Shown here: positions 10,158 through 21,150 of the stretch, in pieces
How positions within the stretch are numbered: the stretch's first letter is position 1
How the letters are laid out: the number at the start of each line of letters is the position of its first letter
Translations under genes and position numbers: made by a program
The notes under the pieces: generated by a model
What the model saw: only the letters and a program-made list of their open reading frames with translations
The model's database searches: none
What the model was told of the DNA's origin: nothing
Assembly (NCBI RefSeq): GCF_003265705.1
Contig: NW_020313165.1
Location: 1,697,404 to 1,761,403, forward strand
Length of the DNA: 64,000 nt
Direction: 5' to 3'
Source of the DNA: Callorhinus ursinus
Taxonomy: Eukaryota; Chordata; Mammalia; Carnivora; Otariidae

Positions 10158-10439
10158 TGGCTTGCAGTCTTGGTGAAGGGATGCTGGGTGCTTTACCTGA
10201 GAAATAGGGATTTATACAGAGAACTAACTTACTCCTTTGTAGAAAACTCATAGATTATAAATGCCTATGAAAAGCCATGTGTTCTGTCTTTTCTAGAAGC
10301 AGAATCATTCTTATCACTGACAGTTGAGAACCTGATGTTTTATAACTTGAGCTATTGGGTTGATTACAATTCTAGATAACATATTTTTTTTTCCTATTTC
10401 AGCATGCTGAAAAATGTAATCATTAAGACTGTTTTCCAT

Positions 10440-10800
10440 CATTTTTCATTTATTCATCTGACAAATATTTATGGAGAACTGAGGCAGTTTTAGGAGACAC
10501 AGCAGAGCAGTTTACTAAAGACCTGGTTTCATTAGGCTTTTGTTCTGATGTAAGAGAAGAGACAGACAATACAAAAAATAGAAGATATACTGTGTGTGAT
10601 ATGTAATATTAAGAAAATTATAGCAGAAAAGGTGTTACAGTGTGTGTGTGTGGGGGGAAGGTGGAAGCAGGGGCAGTAGGGTGTGCCTTGCTGAGAATAT
10701 GCCCTTATACATGTGCAGCAGGGAGGGCGCAGACCAGGAAGACATCTAGGGGGAGACCATCCTAAGTAGAGGGAACACAACTGAAAAGTGAGAGTATGTC
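10440..10800 (+). repeat. Ancient non-coding repeat, family X, copy 1
   Basis: TTCATTTATTCATCTGACAAATATTTATGG with AGAGAAGAGACAGACAATA and GAGGGAACACAACTGAAAAG matches a widespread, very old mammalian repeat whose intact form reads approximately CAACAAATATTTATTGAGC. I call it family X because I cannot name it securely. Related pieces lie at 42470-42830, 56270-56600 and 59120-61720. Confidence 0.5.
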
Positions 10801-11659
10801 AAACTTGTCTGTAGAATCTCAAGACAGCTCTTAAGGCTGGACTAGAATGAAGAAGGAGGAAAAAAAATAAAACAAAACAAAAACAGAAGAGGTTAAGTTA
10901 GGAGAGGTAGAGGATAGCATGGTTGGAGAGTAAATATTCTCAACTGTACAAGAGAATTAAATCACATAAAAAATAATTTGAGTGACTTCTTCTTGTCAAC
11001 TGTTTCTACCATCACACAGAGCCAGTACCATTAGAATGATGCATACAAAATAACTAAATTCATGACACGTAATGCTTGCCTTAGAACATCAGGGCTCAGT
11101 TCATTCAGAGGATGCTTCAGTTCGTTTCCGAGAAAGATTGGCTTTCTAGGTCATGACAGGGTCTTGGATTTTGCTGCGAGTTCTAGGGAGAGAAGAGTGA
11201 GTGGGGTTATTTAATGTACATGTTTAAAGGATCAGTGTGGGTGTTTGGTAGGGTAGAAAACTTTCCCAAACTTCTAGTCATGTATTTTAATGCATTCTAT
11301 GGATAGAAGTACATCAGGTTTGCACCATCTAGATATTGACTATATCTCAAGATTTTAAAGAAAATTTCATTGAATATGGTTCTGTGCATGGGAATAAATT
11401 TAAAGAAACAAAAATATCATTATAACTCATGATCTAAATAATTTTGGTGCATGTATAGAAGCCATAATGGGTTTTATATATTTTATTTTATTTACTAATT
11501 TCTATGGGAATAAGTGAGACTGAAGTTCTATATTTTAAAAGTGTTTTAGAATGTACTAGATCTCATTCCTTTATTCATTCATTTGACCATGAATAATCAC
11601 CATGTTAATTTACAGTATTGCATAAAACAGAAGTGACTCCTGTATAGGAAAGAGAAAAA
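10801..11659. other. No recognisable feature
   Basis: AT-rich. A short ATTCATTCATTTGACC stretch near 11573 may be another fragment of family X. Nothing else can be supported. Confidence 0.45.
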
Positions 11660-11840
11660 GAGAAGAATAGGGGGTAAGAGTGGGGGGAGGGTGAGAGAGA
11701 GAGAGAGGAAAAGAGAGGGTCAGAAGGGGAGAGAGAGAGAGAGAGAGAGAAAGGGAGAAATGGAGAGAGAGAGAGAGAGGGAGGTAGTGAGGAAGAGAAA
11801 GAAGAGGGAGAGAGAGGGAGGGTGGGACAGAGAAATTGAG
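11660..11840. repeat. GA-rich low-complexity tract
   Basis: Interrupted (GA)n with GGGAGA and AAGAGA units on the + strand. The reading frames over it on both strands are Arg/Glu- or Ser/Leu-rich artefacts. Such polypurine tracts can form triplex DNA; that is general knowledge, not shown here. Confidence 0.85.
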
Positions 11841-12599
11841 AGAGGTTGCCTAGAAATTGCAACCAAGGTTGCACCTTGGTTAGAGCATCCTAATTCCCAT
11901 TTTCCCTAAAGGGTGGCTGTTTACCAAAATATATTTTCTTAATCTTGAGTATACCACTATACTTTAGATAAATGTCCAGTTTGCATAAGCTAGTTTATAA
12001 TGGGTTATTTTTCCTATCCAAGAACCATCTTAACAAAGACAGGTCTTAGCTACAAATTTCATTCTTGCAGAGCCAAGACATTACATGATTTCTACGTGCC
12101 ATACTGGACAGATAGAAAGGAGTTAACTGAGTGTGTTATCATCTCCAGCCCATTCATTCTAAAAGCAAGCTGATCCAATAACAAGCTAATTGATTTTGTC
12201 GTGTCATAAATTGCCATCAATTGCCTTCTTTGCTTTTCTGCTGTTCAGAGAGAAATTTTCCTTAAACGGATTTCAAATGGTGTTTGTTGAACTTTTTTTC
12301 CATCTTAAGTGCCTTCTAAATATTTCAGTGGTGGATCACCTGCCAGGCCATGATAATTTGTCATCATGAAGAAAGAGGGAATAAGTATTTTCGTAGGAAA
12401 TATATGTAAATGATTCTGCAGAATACAAAACCATCCACGACCGAATGCTTGCCTGTTGTTCATGTTTGGTACAATTATTGCCTGGCTTATAATAAGCAGC
12501 AGGAATATTCTATTTTTGAGCTTCTTAAAATGCCTCTCTCTCTTTACGTTTTAGATTCACTTTATTTCCCTAAAGGCTATGTTATCAGATGTGCATTTT
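11841..12599. other. No recognisable feature
   Basis: No ORF with domain signatures and no repeat I can name. Confidence 0.5.
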
Positions 12600-13190
12600 T
12601 GTTTTGTTTTTAATACATTTTATTAGAATATAATCTACCTATTGAAAACTGCACAAATCGTTAAGTGTATAGTTTGAGGAACATGCACAAAGTGAACACA
12701 GTGATGCAGCCAGCCCCCAGATCGAGCAGAACATTCCCGGCACCATAAAACCCCTCATACTCACTCCTAATCATGACTTCCCCCTGCAAGTGTAATCACT
12801 ATCCTGTGTTCTCACACTTTAGTTTTTCCTGTTGTTGTTTTTTTTTTTTTCCAACTTCATATAAAGATGAAGTTTTTACTTTGTGTCATATAAATGTACT
12901 CTTTTGGGGGCACCTGGGTGGCTCAGTCGTTAAGCATCTGCCATCGGCTCAGGTCATGTGGGATTGAGTCCCGCGTCGGGCTCCCTGCTCTGCGGGGAGC
13001 CTGCTTCTCCCTCTCCCTCTCCCCCTGCTTGTGTTCCCTCTCTCGCTGTGTCTCTCTGTCTGTCAAGTAAATAAATAAATGTACTCTTTTGTATCTGGCT
13101 TCTGTGCCTCAGTAATAGGTTCATGGGATGCATACAGGTTGTTGTAATGTAGCGATCATTTGTGTATTCTGATTGCTGTGAAGGAAGGTT
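12600..13190 (-). mobile_element. Old L1M fragment split by a CanSINE
   Basis: L1M-type sequence in reverse: AATACATTTTATTAGAATATAATC, CCAGATCGAGCAGAACATTCC, then, right of the SINE, CTCTTTTGTATCTGGCTTCTG. The same layout recurs at 27585-27955, which supports the call. Highly diverged and non-coding. Confidence 0.7.
12906..13076 (+). mobile_element. CanSINE with internal deletion
   Basis: The head GGCACCTGGGTGGCTCAGTCG is at left and the AAATAAATAAAT tail at right. A 14-base duplication, AAATGTACTCTTTT, is at 12892-12905 and 13077-13090. Compared with the other copies, about 14 bases between the A-box-like and B-box-like promoter parts (ATCCCAGGGTCCTG) are missing, so CAGGTCATG joins directly to TGGGATTGAG. 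Confidence 0.93.
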
Positions 13191-13810
13191 ACTGGAGTGT
13201 GTTCTCTTAAGCAACACCCACAGGAGAAAGGAAGGAAGCAGGGTAAGGTAGAGAAGTTGAACGGTCACAGTGTGGCCTCAGCCCACCCCATGTAGGATGG
13301 TCCTTTAGACTTATCTTAGTTCCCATGAGGGGAGCTAGTCCTTTGTCCCCACATTGACTATTCATTAGATTCATGCTGCCTACAGTGTGGGGACTTGACC
13401 TTGGAACAGGTAACCAGTGCATCACAGTGCCTCCTATACTCCTTGTTAAAGGAATATTTAAAACAAAATCAAATCTAACCGTTCCATCAGGCATATGTAA
13501 GGCTAATAAGTATGCACATATAAGCATTCAGTCAATGTTAGAGCCCTTCTGACTTGGAAATGAAACAAACTTTAAATTGAGCTGGGAAAAAAATGTTGGA
13601 AGAAATACTTAAAATTAAACAACTGCTTTTGCGGTGAATGCCACAAAGGAGCATCTCATGTCTCCTGGGTGCTTCATCATCAGCACGTTGGGCTTATAAT
13701 GGAGGAAAAAGAAAGAAGCCTAACTTGCATTGCCCCACCTTCAGTGTTGACTATGTCTGTCTTTCATGGTAGCAAAGAACAGAAGAAAAAGAAGGTAAGA
13801 GGAAGAAAAA
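13191..13810. other. No recognisable feature
   Basis: Short frames only. The 106- and 104-codon - strand frames here lack any domain signature and run partly into the SINE. Confidence 0.5.
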
Positions 13811-13814
13811 CGAG

Positions 13815-14030
13815 AAGCAGCATTTACTGACCGTGTATTATGTCCAAGGCACTCTATATATTTTACATATTTTGTCTCACTAAATCTTCATTACTTTGTG
13901 AAGTATCTATTCTTATCTGCACTTAAAGGAAGAGGAAAACAGAATGCTGTGGATTGACAGTTTATAAGTGTTATAAATAAAACTCACATCTCCATTCATC
14001 TAATTCCAGTGTGCTTTGCCTTCCAACCAC
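13815..14030 (-). repeat. MIR
   Basis: GCATTTACTGACCGTGTATTATGTCC, then GGCACTCTATATATTTTACAT and CTCACTAAATCTTCATTAC, gives the MIR order in reverse, ending near CCAGTGTGCTTTGCCTTCC. Confidence 0.75.
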
Positions 14031-14231
14031 AACACATTTTCTCTCCATGAGATGAGAGGAAATGAGCATAAAATATAGGAGTAGAGCAGGTGAGTATTTT
14101 GCCCTTACTTGCAACTGGGTATGTGTAATTTAACTTAAAAGAACCAGAAGTTACTTATTATACAATGCCTCATCTCTCCAGCTTCAACACTGACTTTGAG
14201 TGTTACGGAACACATTTAGGGCACCTGCCCA

Positions 14232-14335
14232 TTAGAAAATAAGCCCCAAGATGACAGAGACCATGGTCACTTCTCTGTTGCCAGCACCCAAAGCACAGCC
14301 ACCAAGGAACTCGATAAATATTCGCTGACTTAATA
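14232..14335 (+). repeat. L2 LINE 3' end fragment
   Basis: AAGCCCCAAGATGACAGAGACC, CCAGCACCCAAAGCACAG and CTCGATAAATATTCGCTGA match the conserved 3' end of L2 (…GGGCAGGGAC…, …CTCAATAAATATTTGTTGA). Confidence 0.65.
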
Positions 14336-14635
14336 CGTGTAGCCATCAGCTCTCACAGTTGTGTGTGGCTTAAACACCGACTGATACACACCCGAGTAAG
14401 CTAGTCACTTAGCAGTAGATGTGAAATATGGATAGATAATAATTCAGGCATTTTTCCACTTTCAGAAATCTAACAGAGTTAGAGCATCTTCTGTGAGCCC
14501 ACACTTATGACTTAGATTTTCAATGTAAAGAACTATTTTACAAATGAGACTTTCAGTTTCTTTCTGTCTCCTTCCCGCCACCCCCGCTGTCTCACTCATC
14601 CTTTCCCTTTTCCCCTCCTCATGTTTGTAAACAAA

Positions 14636-14905
14636 AAAAAAAAAAATATATATATATATATATATATGTGGGGCGCCTGGGTGGCTCAGTCGTTAAGCGT
14701 CTGCCTTCAGCTCAGGTCATAATCCCAGGGTCCTGGGATCGAGCCCCGCATCGGGCTCCCTGCTCGGCGGGAAGGCTGCTTCTCCCTCTCCCACTCCCCC
14801 TGCTTGTGTTCCCTCTCTCGCTGTGTCTCTCTCTGTCAGGTAAATAAATAAAATCTTAAAAAATATATATATATATATACATATATATATGTATATATAT
14901 TTATG
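14636..14905. repeat. A/TA microsatellite hosting a CanSINE
   Basis: An A run followed by (TA)n at about 14636-14667, and a second TA run after the SINE tail up to about 14900. The AAAAAATATATATA motif on both sides may be the SINE target duplication, but dinucleotide repeats make this untestable by eye. Confidence 0.8.
14670..14862 (+). mobile_element. CanSINE
   Basis: A full-length copy from GGGCGCCTGGGTGGCTCAG to AATAAATAAAATCTTAAAAAA, with the CTTCTCCCTCTCCCACTCC middle. It shows little divergence from the other young copies and is inserted in TA-rich sequence. Confidence 0.93.
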
Positions 14906-15575
14906 TGGGAATAACTTCTGAGAGCATTAAACACCAAAGGAGTCAGAGACCCTGATACTGAAGGGGACAGTGAGGACCGGTGGTGGCGACATTTCCAGGG
15001 GTGGCAGCCAAGGAGTTTCAGCCAGCAAAAGAGGTTATTTATAGTTAAACGGAGTGAACAAAAGGCTCCTTGTGAGGATGTTGGCTGTGAGGTTGTGTTT
15101 TGAGTGTGTGGAATAAATAACACCCATACCCCAAACAGAAAAGATTGAACTTGGAAAATCTTTTTGATGACAGAAAAGAGGAAGCTGTGAAATTTGCTGT
15201 AGTGAGGGTCCTTTGCAGTGGAAGAGTGATTGAATCCCGAACGCCTCTGCTTTGGGGCATCTAGAAGGACCTCATAAATATCAAATTCATTTGCCTGTAG
15301 GCATTGCCATAAAAAAAACAAACAAACAAAACAAAACTGATGTCACTGATTCTCCACGACTGGATCATCTGGAAAGGACAAAACAATGACCAGTACTAAG
15401 AAGAGTTTGATTTACTTTCCTTCTTTAGAGTTTCAGGCCAAGTTCAATAATTAGCTAGTCACTGTACTTGCTGCATTTTTTTCATGCCTGGAAGCTAGGC
15501 TCAATAGCTGAATAATCCTCAGTTTAAGAACATAGGGCCACTCTGTTCTGAAAAGTCATGTGTTAGCATCTTTTT
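14906..15575. other. No recognisable gene
   Basis: The 161-codon - strand frame at 14836-15321 has no domain signature and reads through the SINE tail and TA tract, so I do not accept it as a gene. It contains a (CAAA)n-like stretch near 15313. Confidence 0.5.
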
Positions 15576-15576
15576 T

Positions 15577-15767
15577 CTTTAAAGATTTTATTTATTTATT
15601 TGAGAGAGAGAGTGAGCCAGCAGTGGGGAGGAGCAGAGGGAGAGGGACATCAGACTCCATGCTGAGTGCAGAGCCTGACTCGGGACTGGATCCCACCACC
15701 CAGAGATCATGACCTGAGCCGGAATTAAGAGTCCAATGCTCAACAGACTGAGCCACCCACATGCCCC
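15577..15767 (-). mobile_element. CanSINE, diverged, first of a pair
   Basis: Tail at left (AAAGATTTTATTTATTTATTTG), GA-rich middle, head ending GAGCCACCCACATGCCCC. It shows more substitutions than most copies here (ATTAAGAGTCCAATGCTCAAC), so it is an older subfamily or older insertion. The second SINE abuts it. Confidence 0.88.
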
Positions 15768-15964
15768 TCTTTTTTTTTTTAAATTTTTTATTTATTTACT
15801 TGACAGAGACACAGCAAGAGAGGGAACACAAGCAGGAGGAGTGGGAGAGGGAGAGGCAGGCTTCCCGCTGAGCAGGGAGCCTGATGTGGGGCTCGATCCC
15901 AGGACCCTGGGATCATGACCTGAGCTGAAGGCAGACGCTTAAGGACTGAGTCACCTGGGTGCCC
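15768..15964 (-). mobile_element. CanSINE, second of a pair
   Basis: Same orientation, directly following the first: TTTATTTATTTACTTGACAG, then GAGCAGGGAGCCTGATGTGG and a head ending GAGTCACCTGGGTGCCC. Its internal sequence (ACACAGCAAGAGAGGGAACACAA) belongs to a younger subfamily than its neighbour. Target duplications are unclear because of the poly(T) and poly(C) junctions. Confidence 0.88.
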
Positions 15965-15979
15965 TCCCCCCCCGTTTTT

Positions 15980-16440
15980 TTTTTTTTAACTGAGGTATAT
16001 TTGACTCATAGCATTGTATTAGTTCCACATGTGCAACATAATTCACTGTTTGTATGTATTGTGAAATGATCACCACAATAGGTCTAGCTAACATCCATCA
16101 ATATACAGAGTTACACTTTTTTTATGGTTGTTGTGATGAGAACTTTTAAGATCTACTTTCTTAGCAACTTTCAAATATGCACTCCAACATATTTAACTAC
16201 AGTCACCACATTATGCATTATATCCCCATGACTTATTTATTTTGCAACTGGAAGTTTGTCCCTTTTGTACAAGTTTGTATCACCTTCACCCATTTCACCC
16301 AAAAGCCATTAGCATCATTTTTAAGTTGTGCCGCTCTGCTCTCAAGGCAGGTTTGGAGGAGGTCTAAGCAAGTTGTCTACACATTTTTTTTAGCTTATAG
16401 ATTTCATGAAATTGCACTTTAAATAAACATTTGCCCTTTT
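15980..16440 (-). mobile_element. Old L1M fragment
   Basis: AACTGAGGTATATTTGACTC, TTAGTTCCACATGTGCAAC, GTGAAATGATCACCACAATAG and TTTGCAACTGGAAGTTTGTCCC follow an old L1 3'UTR in reverse. The homologous piece at 31274-31460 has the same order of motifs. Non-coding. Confidence 0.7.
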
Positions 16441-16520
16441 ATACATTTAAATTGACTTCTAATTTTTTGTTTGCTGTTGTGATTTTATTAAATTAATCTT
16501 TTTTACATAGAGCCCTCGGG

Positions 16521-17053
16521 TGTTGGAGTAAGGTTTCAGTGCAAGACCACAGGAACTGAGAAGTTGTATCTCTTACAACAAGAGAAATTTATTACTCTTA
16601 GGTCCTAGAGGAATTACACAGTGTACTTCGAGGGGGCACAGGGAGAGGTCAAGTCAGGGGGCAAGCAGAAGGAGCAGGGACTGGGGCGCATGCCTTTATT
16701 AGGGTTTGTGGGTAGAGAGTTTTGGGGTTCATGAGCTAAGGCTAGATTGATCACTTCAAACCAAAAACAGTGGGGTTTTGGTAAGGTTCACAAAGGGTCC
16801 TATCTAAGGGGTGCACTAGGAAGTGGGGAAGACTGTTTATCAAAAGGGTATTAGCGAAGTTATATTAGGAACTTATATTTACTTGTAACTCTGTGGGCTG
16901 TTTTCCAAGGCATGCACTTCATGTGGGGCTAATGCCATTTTAAGACCCCCAAAGCCTGCTTAGCCAAATAAATTGGATGCCGAGGAAGCAATAAGGTGAA
17001 GTGGCTTAGTTAAACCTTCAATAACTGCAAATTGTAATGTTTAATTCCCAACA
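16521..17053 (-). mobile_element. Probable solo LTR of an endogenous retrovirus
   Basis: On the - strand it runs from TGTTGGGAATT to CTTACTCCAACA, with matching inverted ends (TGTTGG / CCAACA). Inside are a TATA-like CTAATAAAGGCA (about 16702-16691) and an AATAAA polyadenylation signal (16593-16588), in the right order and about 105 bases apart. I see no internal retroviral sequence on either side, so a solo LTR formed by LTR-LTR recombination is the simplest reading. No clear flanking duplication was found. Confidence 0.65.
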
Positions 17054-17524
17054 TACTGTTTACATTTGTTACAGACATTTTCCTCAAAACTTTGAGCTGT
17101 TGATTTCCCTCTTTCAGTTTATGGAAAATATTCACCATATAATCCAAAGGGTGGGGGGGAAGCTAGACCTCATTGGCCAACCATTCAGCCAAATCAGAGT
17201 TATTTTCTGACTGACTATATCTGAGTTCATTTTTCAAAGCAGATAAACGTGTTAATAGGCATCTCCTTGACAACCACCTCGCCACTCTATTCTAATTATA
17301 AGAGGGGTGGGTAGATAAGACCTAGACTCTTAACAATGTGTGTATCACGTGAAATAAGGTACAACCTTTGAAGTATTTCTTACTTGGGCTCATTTTGCTT
17401 TGGTGTGATGGAACTGTCTTTCAGGAGCCTTATATTCTTGGATTGTTCCTTTGTTGGGGTCCAGAGGTTTTGTATCCCAGGGCGGTGCCCCACAGTAAAA
17501 TTCAGCATGAATGAGAGGAATAGT

Positions 17525-17560
<36 letters not shown>

Positions 17561-17984
17561 CTATCTAGAAAGAGATGCCTTTTCAGCAGATTTCAGGGTA
17601 TAACAATACTTCAGGGCAATTTGCCGTATGTGCTTTTACTAGCTTAGATGAAAGAAAAAATAGGGAAAAAAGAAGGAAAGTGCCCTTGTATTCCTGCAAC
17701 CTGTATAGTAGGGACATGCTTAATTGGCTCTGTCTACAGGAAATAATTTATTCTTTGCATGCTTGGAGGCTTCACATAGCAAGTCTTCAGTGTTTAAGTA
17801 ACATGGATATATGTGCCAGGCTCTAACAAGCCAAATGTGACTATGACACACTCCTTCTCCCGAGGAAGCTCAGAGTGTAGGGGAAAAGGAAGCATTTTAA
17901 GAAGCAGTTTGTTTGAATCAGGCCAACGAGGAGTGTGGGAAGGTCACAGATTCTGCAGTGAGATGCAGTTGAGTTTTCCTCTTC
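17054..17984. other. No recognisable gene; contains (GT)n
   Basis: Unassigned sequence with a (GT)n run at 17523-17558. The 83-codon frame beginning at 17575 has no known motif. Confidence 0.55.
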
Positions 17985-18165
17985 CCTATTCTGCTTTTGG
18001 CCAGCTATACGGCCTTCAGTGTGTTTCTTTATATTTATGGGCCTCTCTTTCCTCATATACCAAATAAGGATAATAAGTACTTTGTAAGTTGCCATGAGGG
18101 CTAAATGAATTAATATATGTTAAGTTCCTGGAATACACAATCAATATGCTTGATTCATAAAAATT
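17985..18165 (+). repeat. MIR
   Basis: GCCTCTCTTTCCTCATATACC, then AAATAAGGATAATAAGTACTT and GAGGGCTAAATGAATTAATATATG, matches the direct-orientation MIR series (TCAGTTTCCTCATCTGTAAA, GGATAATAATAG, GGATTAAATGAG). Confidence 0.75.
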
Positions 18166-19941
18166 GCCTAGCAACATGAAAGAGGTATGGATCATATGCT
18201 ATTAGAACTGTGCTTCCCAACATAATTCACACCACTGGACTCATAGAAAATGGTCATTATTCTATGGCCCGCTGGGGTAAAAGTCATCCAGCTGCCTCAT
18301 GGGCTGGGGCATTTGTGTCCAGGCACATTTGGGATCCATTTGGGTCACACCAGAATGCCATGGCACACTGGTTGGGAGGGAGGGCGCAGAAGTAGTATAT
18401 GCTGTCTTTACTTGCCTCTCTGGCACTCAGAAGCATCCAGTTCCACATTTCCAGACCCTTTCTTAAGCCTCTGGCTTCTTTGTCTTGAGAACTCTGGTAA
18501 CAGCATAGCCTTGTAGGAGAACTCATCTGCCTACACACCCATTAAACTTGGAGAAAGAGCCCAAAGAAGTGGCTACCGCAGTCCTTCCCCACCCAGCTCT
18601 CTTTCAACTCAGACCCTGCCCATGACACAACTCAGGGTAGAACCAGGAGTAAGGACGCCAGGAAACTCCATGCTCTAAGGCATAGTGTTTGTGTACTGCC
18701 TTCCCTGGAGCGCAGGAGTCTTTCTGTAACTAATTAGATGTGTTTGGCAAGGAGGACAGTGAGAAGCTTCCCTGTTTTTCCTTCTCATGACCTCTCCCTG
18801 TCCCCACTACCCACACTAAATCCATATGTATTTTAACCTCCTGTATCCTTTTGAACTTCATGTAGCCATTCACAAAAGTATTGGTTCCAGGGACTGCTTT
18901 AAAAAATGAAATGCCTGGGCAGATTATGGAAGATAACAGATTAGTTGGTTGGGCAGGTGGGATCACAAGTGTTTTTTGAGGAGTAGGAGGGAATAACAAA
19001 AAAGGAATTCCATTGGTGTTTGCTGTAAGAGGTAGGGGGAAAAACCCTAAAAATTCTAAAGGCAGAATTCTACTTAATATAGAAGCTTCCACTACTTTCT
19101 CACCTAATACTTTAAATCCTAAATTCCTAACTTTTCAGATTCCTAGAGATTCAGTTGATTATGGATTGATAAGCCAGGTTACCTTTCCATTGTTATCTTA
19201 ATTTTATCACTGGGTCAGAAATACACTGTGATTAAAGACCATGACTGCATACGTAAAGACCATAACTGCATGCATGTTCTGCCTTTGTAAAGATTCAAAT
19301 TTAAGTAGATTCCCCCCCCCATCTTTTTCTGTATCTCAGCATTTAAGATTCAGGTACTTTTTCATCTAAGGAATATTCAAAACCTGAATGTCTTAGATAA
19401 ATTTTAAAAACTTGTCTTGACTCTTAGAGAAAACAAGAGTGTTAACCATCTCTCTAAATTTTAAATGCCCAACTCTGAGATTTAACTAAGAGTGTTTTAG
19501 ACTACAGCACCTTTGATTTATACCATAATAAAGCAAAAACAAGGTTCAAGGATTCATTCCACCCACAAACTATATAGCCTTTTCAATGTGCCCTAGAATT
19601 CTTAATATTAAAATTATAGAAATTGAAATATTCAGCCCTTTCTAGTGAGGTGAGTAGCGGGGAAAGTTCATTTGACAAAGAAAATGTATGGTAATTTATC
19701 TATTCCTTGACTTTATGAAAAGGTAGCACTCAGAGCACACTGCCAATGCAAATTTATGACATTTACTTCAAGTAGGGAGTTTGCCTCTCTAATTTTAGCT
19801 TTGATCTGAGTTTATATTAACTAAAATTATTCCTATAAGATATATATGTTCACCTTGGTGATCTAAGTGAATCATCCCAGACAAGTTTTGAATAGATTGT
19901 ATGAAACCAACCAACAGTGGCCTATCACAGCAAATTAACGG
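18166..19941. other. No recognisable gene or repeat
   Basis: The overlapping frames of 60 to 120 codons here carry no domain signature and compete on both strands. Nothing is supported. Confidence 0.5.
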
Positions 19942-20215
19942 CTGGGTTCTAGGATCAGAAGTACTAGATTTGAGTACGAACCTTAGCACTACACTGGTTG
20001 TAATGAATTGAAGCACTGGTAATAGGAATAAAGTACTAGCTTTTAATACAAATCCTGCTGACATTGGGCAAGATCACTTCTATACATTCAGTTTCTTCAT
20101 CTGTAAAGCAATAAGCTTTAAAATATCTACTGCATTAGGTAATTAGAAGTATTAAGTTAAACATATGTCTGGCCTCAAATAAAAACAGAAAATGTTAGCT
20201 ATTACTTAGTCTAGC
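19942..20215 (+). repeat. MIR, near full length
   Basis: GGCTGGGTTCTAGGATCAG, CATTGGGCAAGATCACTTC, TTCAGTTTCTTCATCTGTAAA and TTAGCTATTAC follow the whole MIR consensus in order. It stops just short of the long L1. Confidence 0.8.
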
Positions 20216-20275
20216 ACTTGAGAAAGTGCCTACTATATAAGAAACTCAAGAGCAATAATTAAAAAAAAAATTCTT

Positions 20276-21150
20276 GGGAGGAAGAAAAGATGGCGGAGGA
20301 GTAGGGGACCCTATTTCAACTGGCCCCTGGAATTGAGCTGGATATCTACCAGACCACTCTGAGCACCCACAAAATCAGCCTGAGATGTAAGAAGATCTGG
20401 ATCGCTACAAAAAAGAATATCGTGAGTGGTTGGTTTCAAGGTACGAAGCAGGGAGCCATGATTCCACAGGCAGATATTGGAGGATAAACAGCAACGGGAG
20501 GGAGCCTGGCCACTGGGATCCTACACCACTGGTGAGGAACAGCCTTGCGTGCTGGGGACGGGGCACAGACTTGAGCAGATGGGTAGCGGCGGGGAAAGGA
20601 CCTTAGGGCATCCTGCGGGGTGGAAACCTGGAGCGGCAGGGTCACGCATGCAAACTGGGAGTGGCTGGTGGTTTTAGAAGCACAAAGGGCAGAGACATGC
20701 CCCAACCTGGAGGCAGGACTGGGGGTGCTGCGGAGGGGCTCACAACCCAGGATGCTGCAGTTTATAGCAGCACAGACAGAAACGGACACAGTGGCCTGGA
20801 GAGCTCACTGAAGAACAGACTATCTCTCTGCTCTGAGGCAGAGGGTTGGAAACGGTCTCTTCTGCTCTGACTCTTGGAAGAGATGCGGAAAGCCGCCAGG
20901 GAAAGTTGCCAGAGAACAAAAGCCCCAAAAAACTGATTCCCACTGAGCCCATCCCATGCCACAGGGGGGCAGGGCAACTCTGCCCAAACAGGGTTGCCTG
21001 AGTAACAGCATGGCAGGCCCTTCCCCCAGAAGACAAGCTGGGAAAACAAGAGGCCAGCAACCCTAAGGTCCCTAGAAAACAGGTGCATCTTGCTTGGATT
21101 CTGGTCAGTAATTTGGACTCTATACATTCCCTCAACCACCCCTCAACAGA
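20276..21150 (+). promoter_or_regulatory. L1 copy A 5'UTR / internal promoter region
   Basis: The segment from the 5' AAGATGGCGG motif to the ORF1 start. In L1 elements this region carries an internal RNA polymerase II promoter, and AAGATGGCGG resembles the YY1 site known at L1 5' ends. It is more GC-rich than the flanks and lacks the tandem block seen in copy B. The antisense frames over it are not supported as genes. Confidence 0.6.

Noticed and set aside
11605..11909. Arg/Glu-rich and Ser/Leu-rich frames
   Set aside because: They are translations of the GA-rich low-complexity tract.
14836..15321. 161-codon - strand frame
   Set aside because: It runs through a SINE tail and TA microsatellite into unassigned DNA and has no domain signature.
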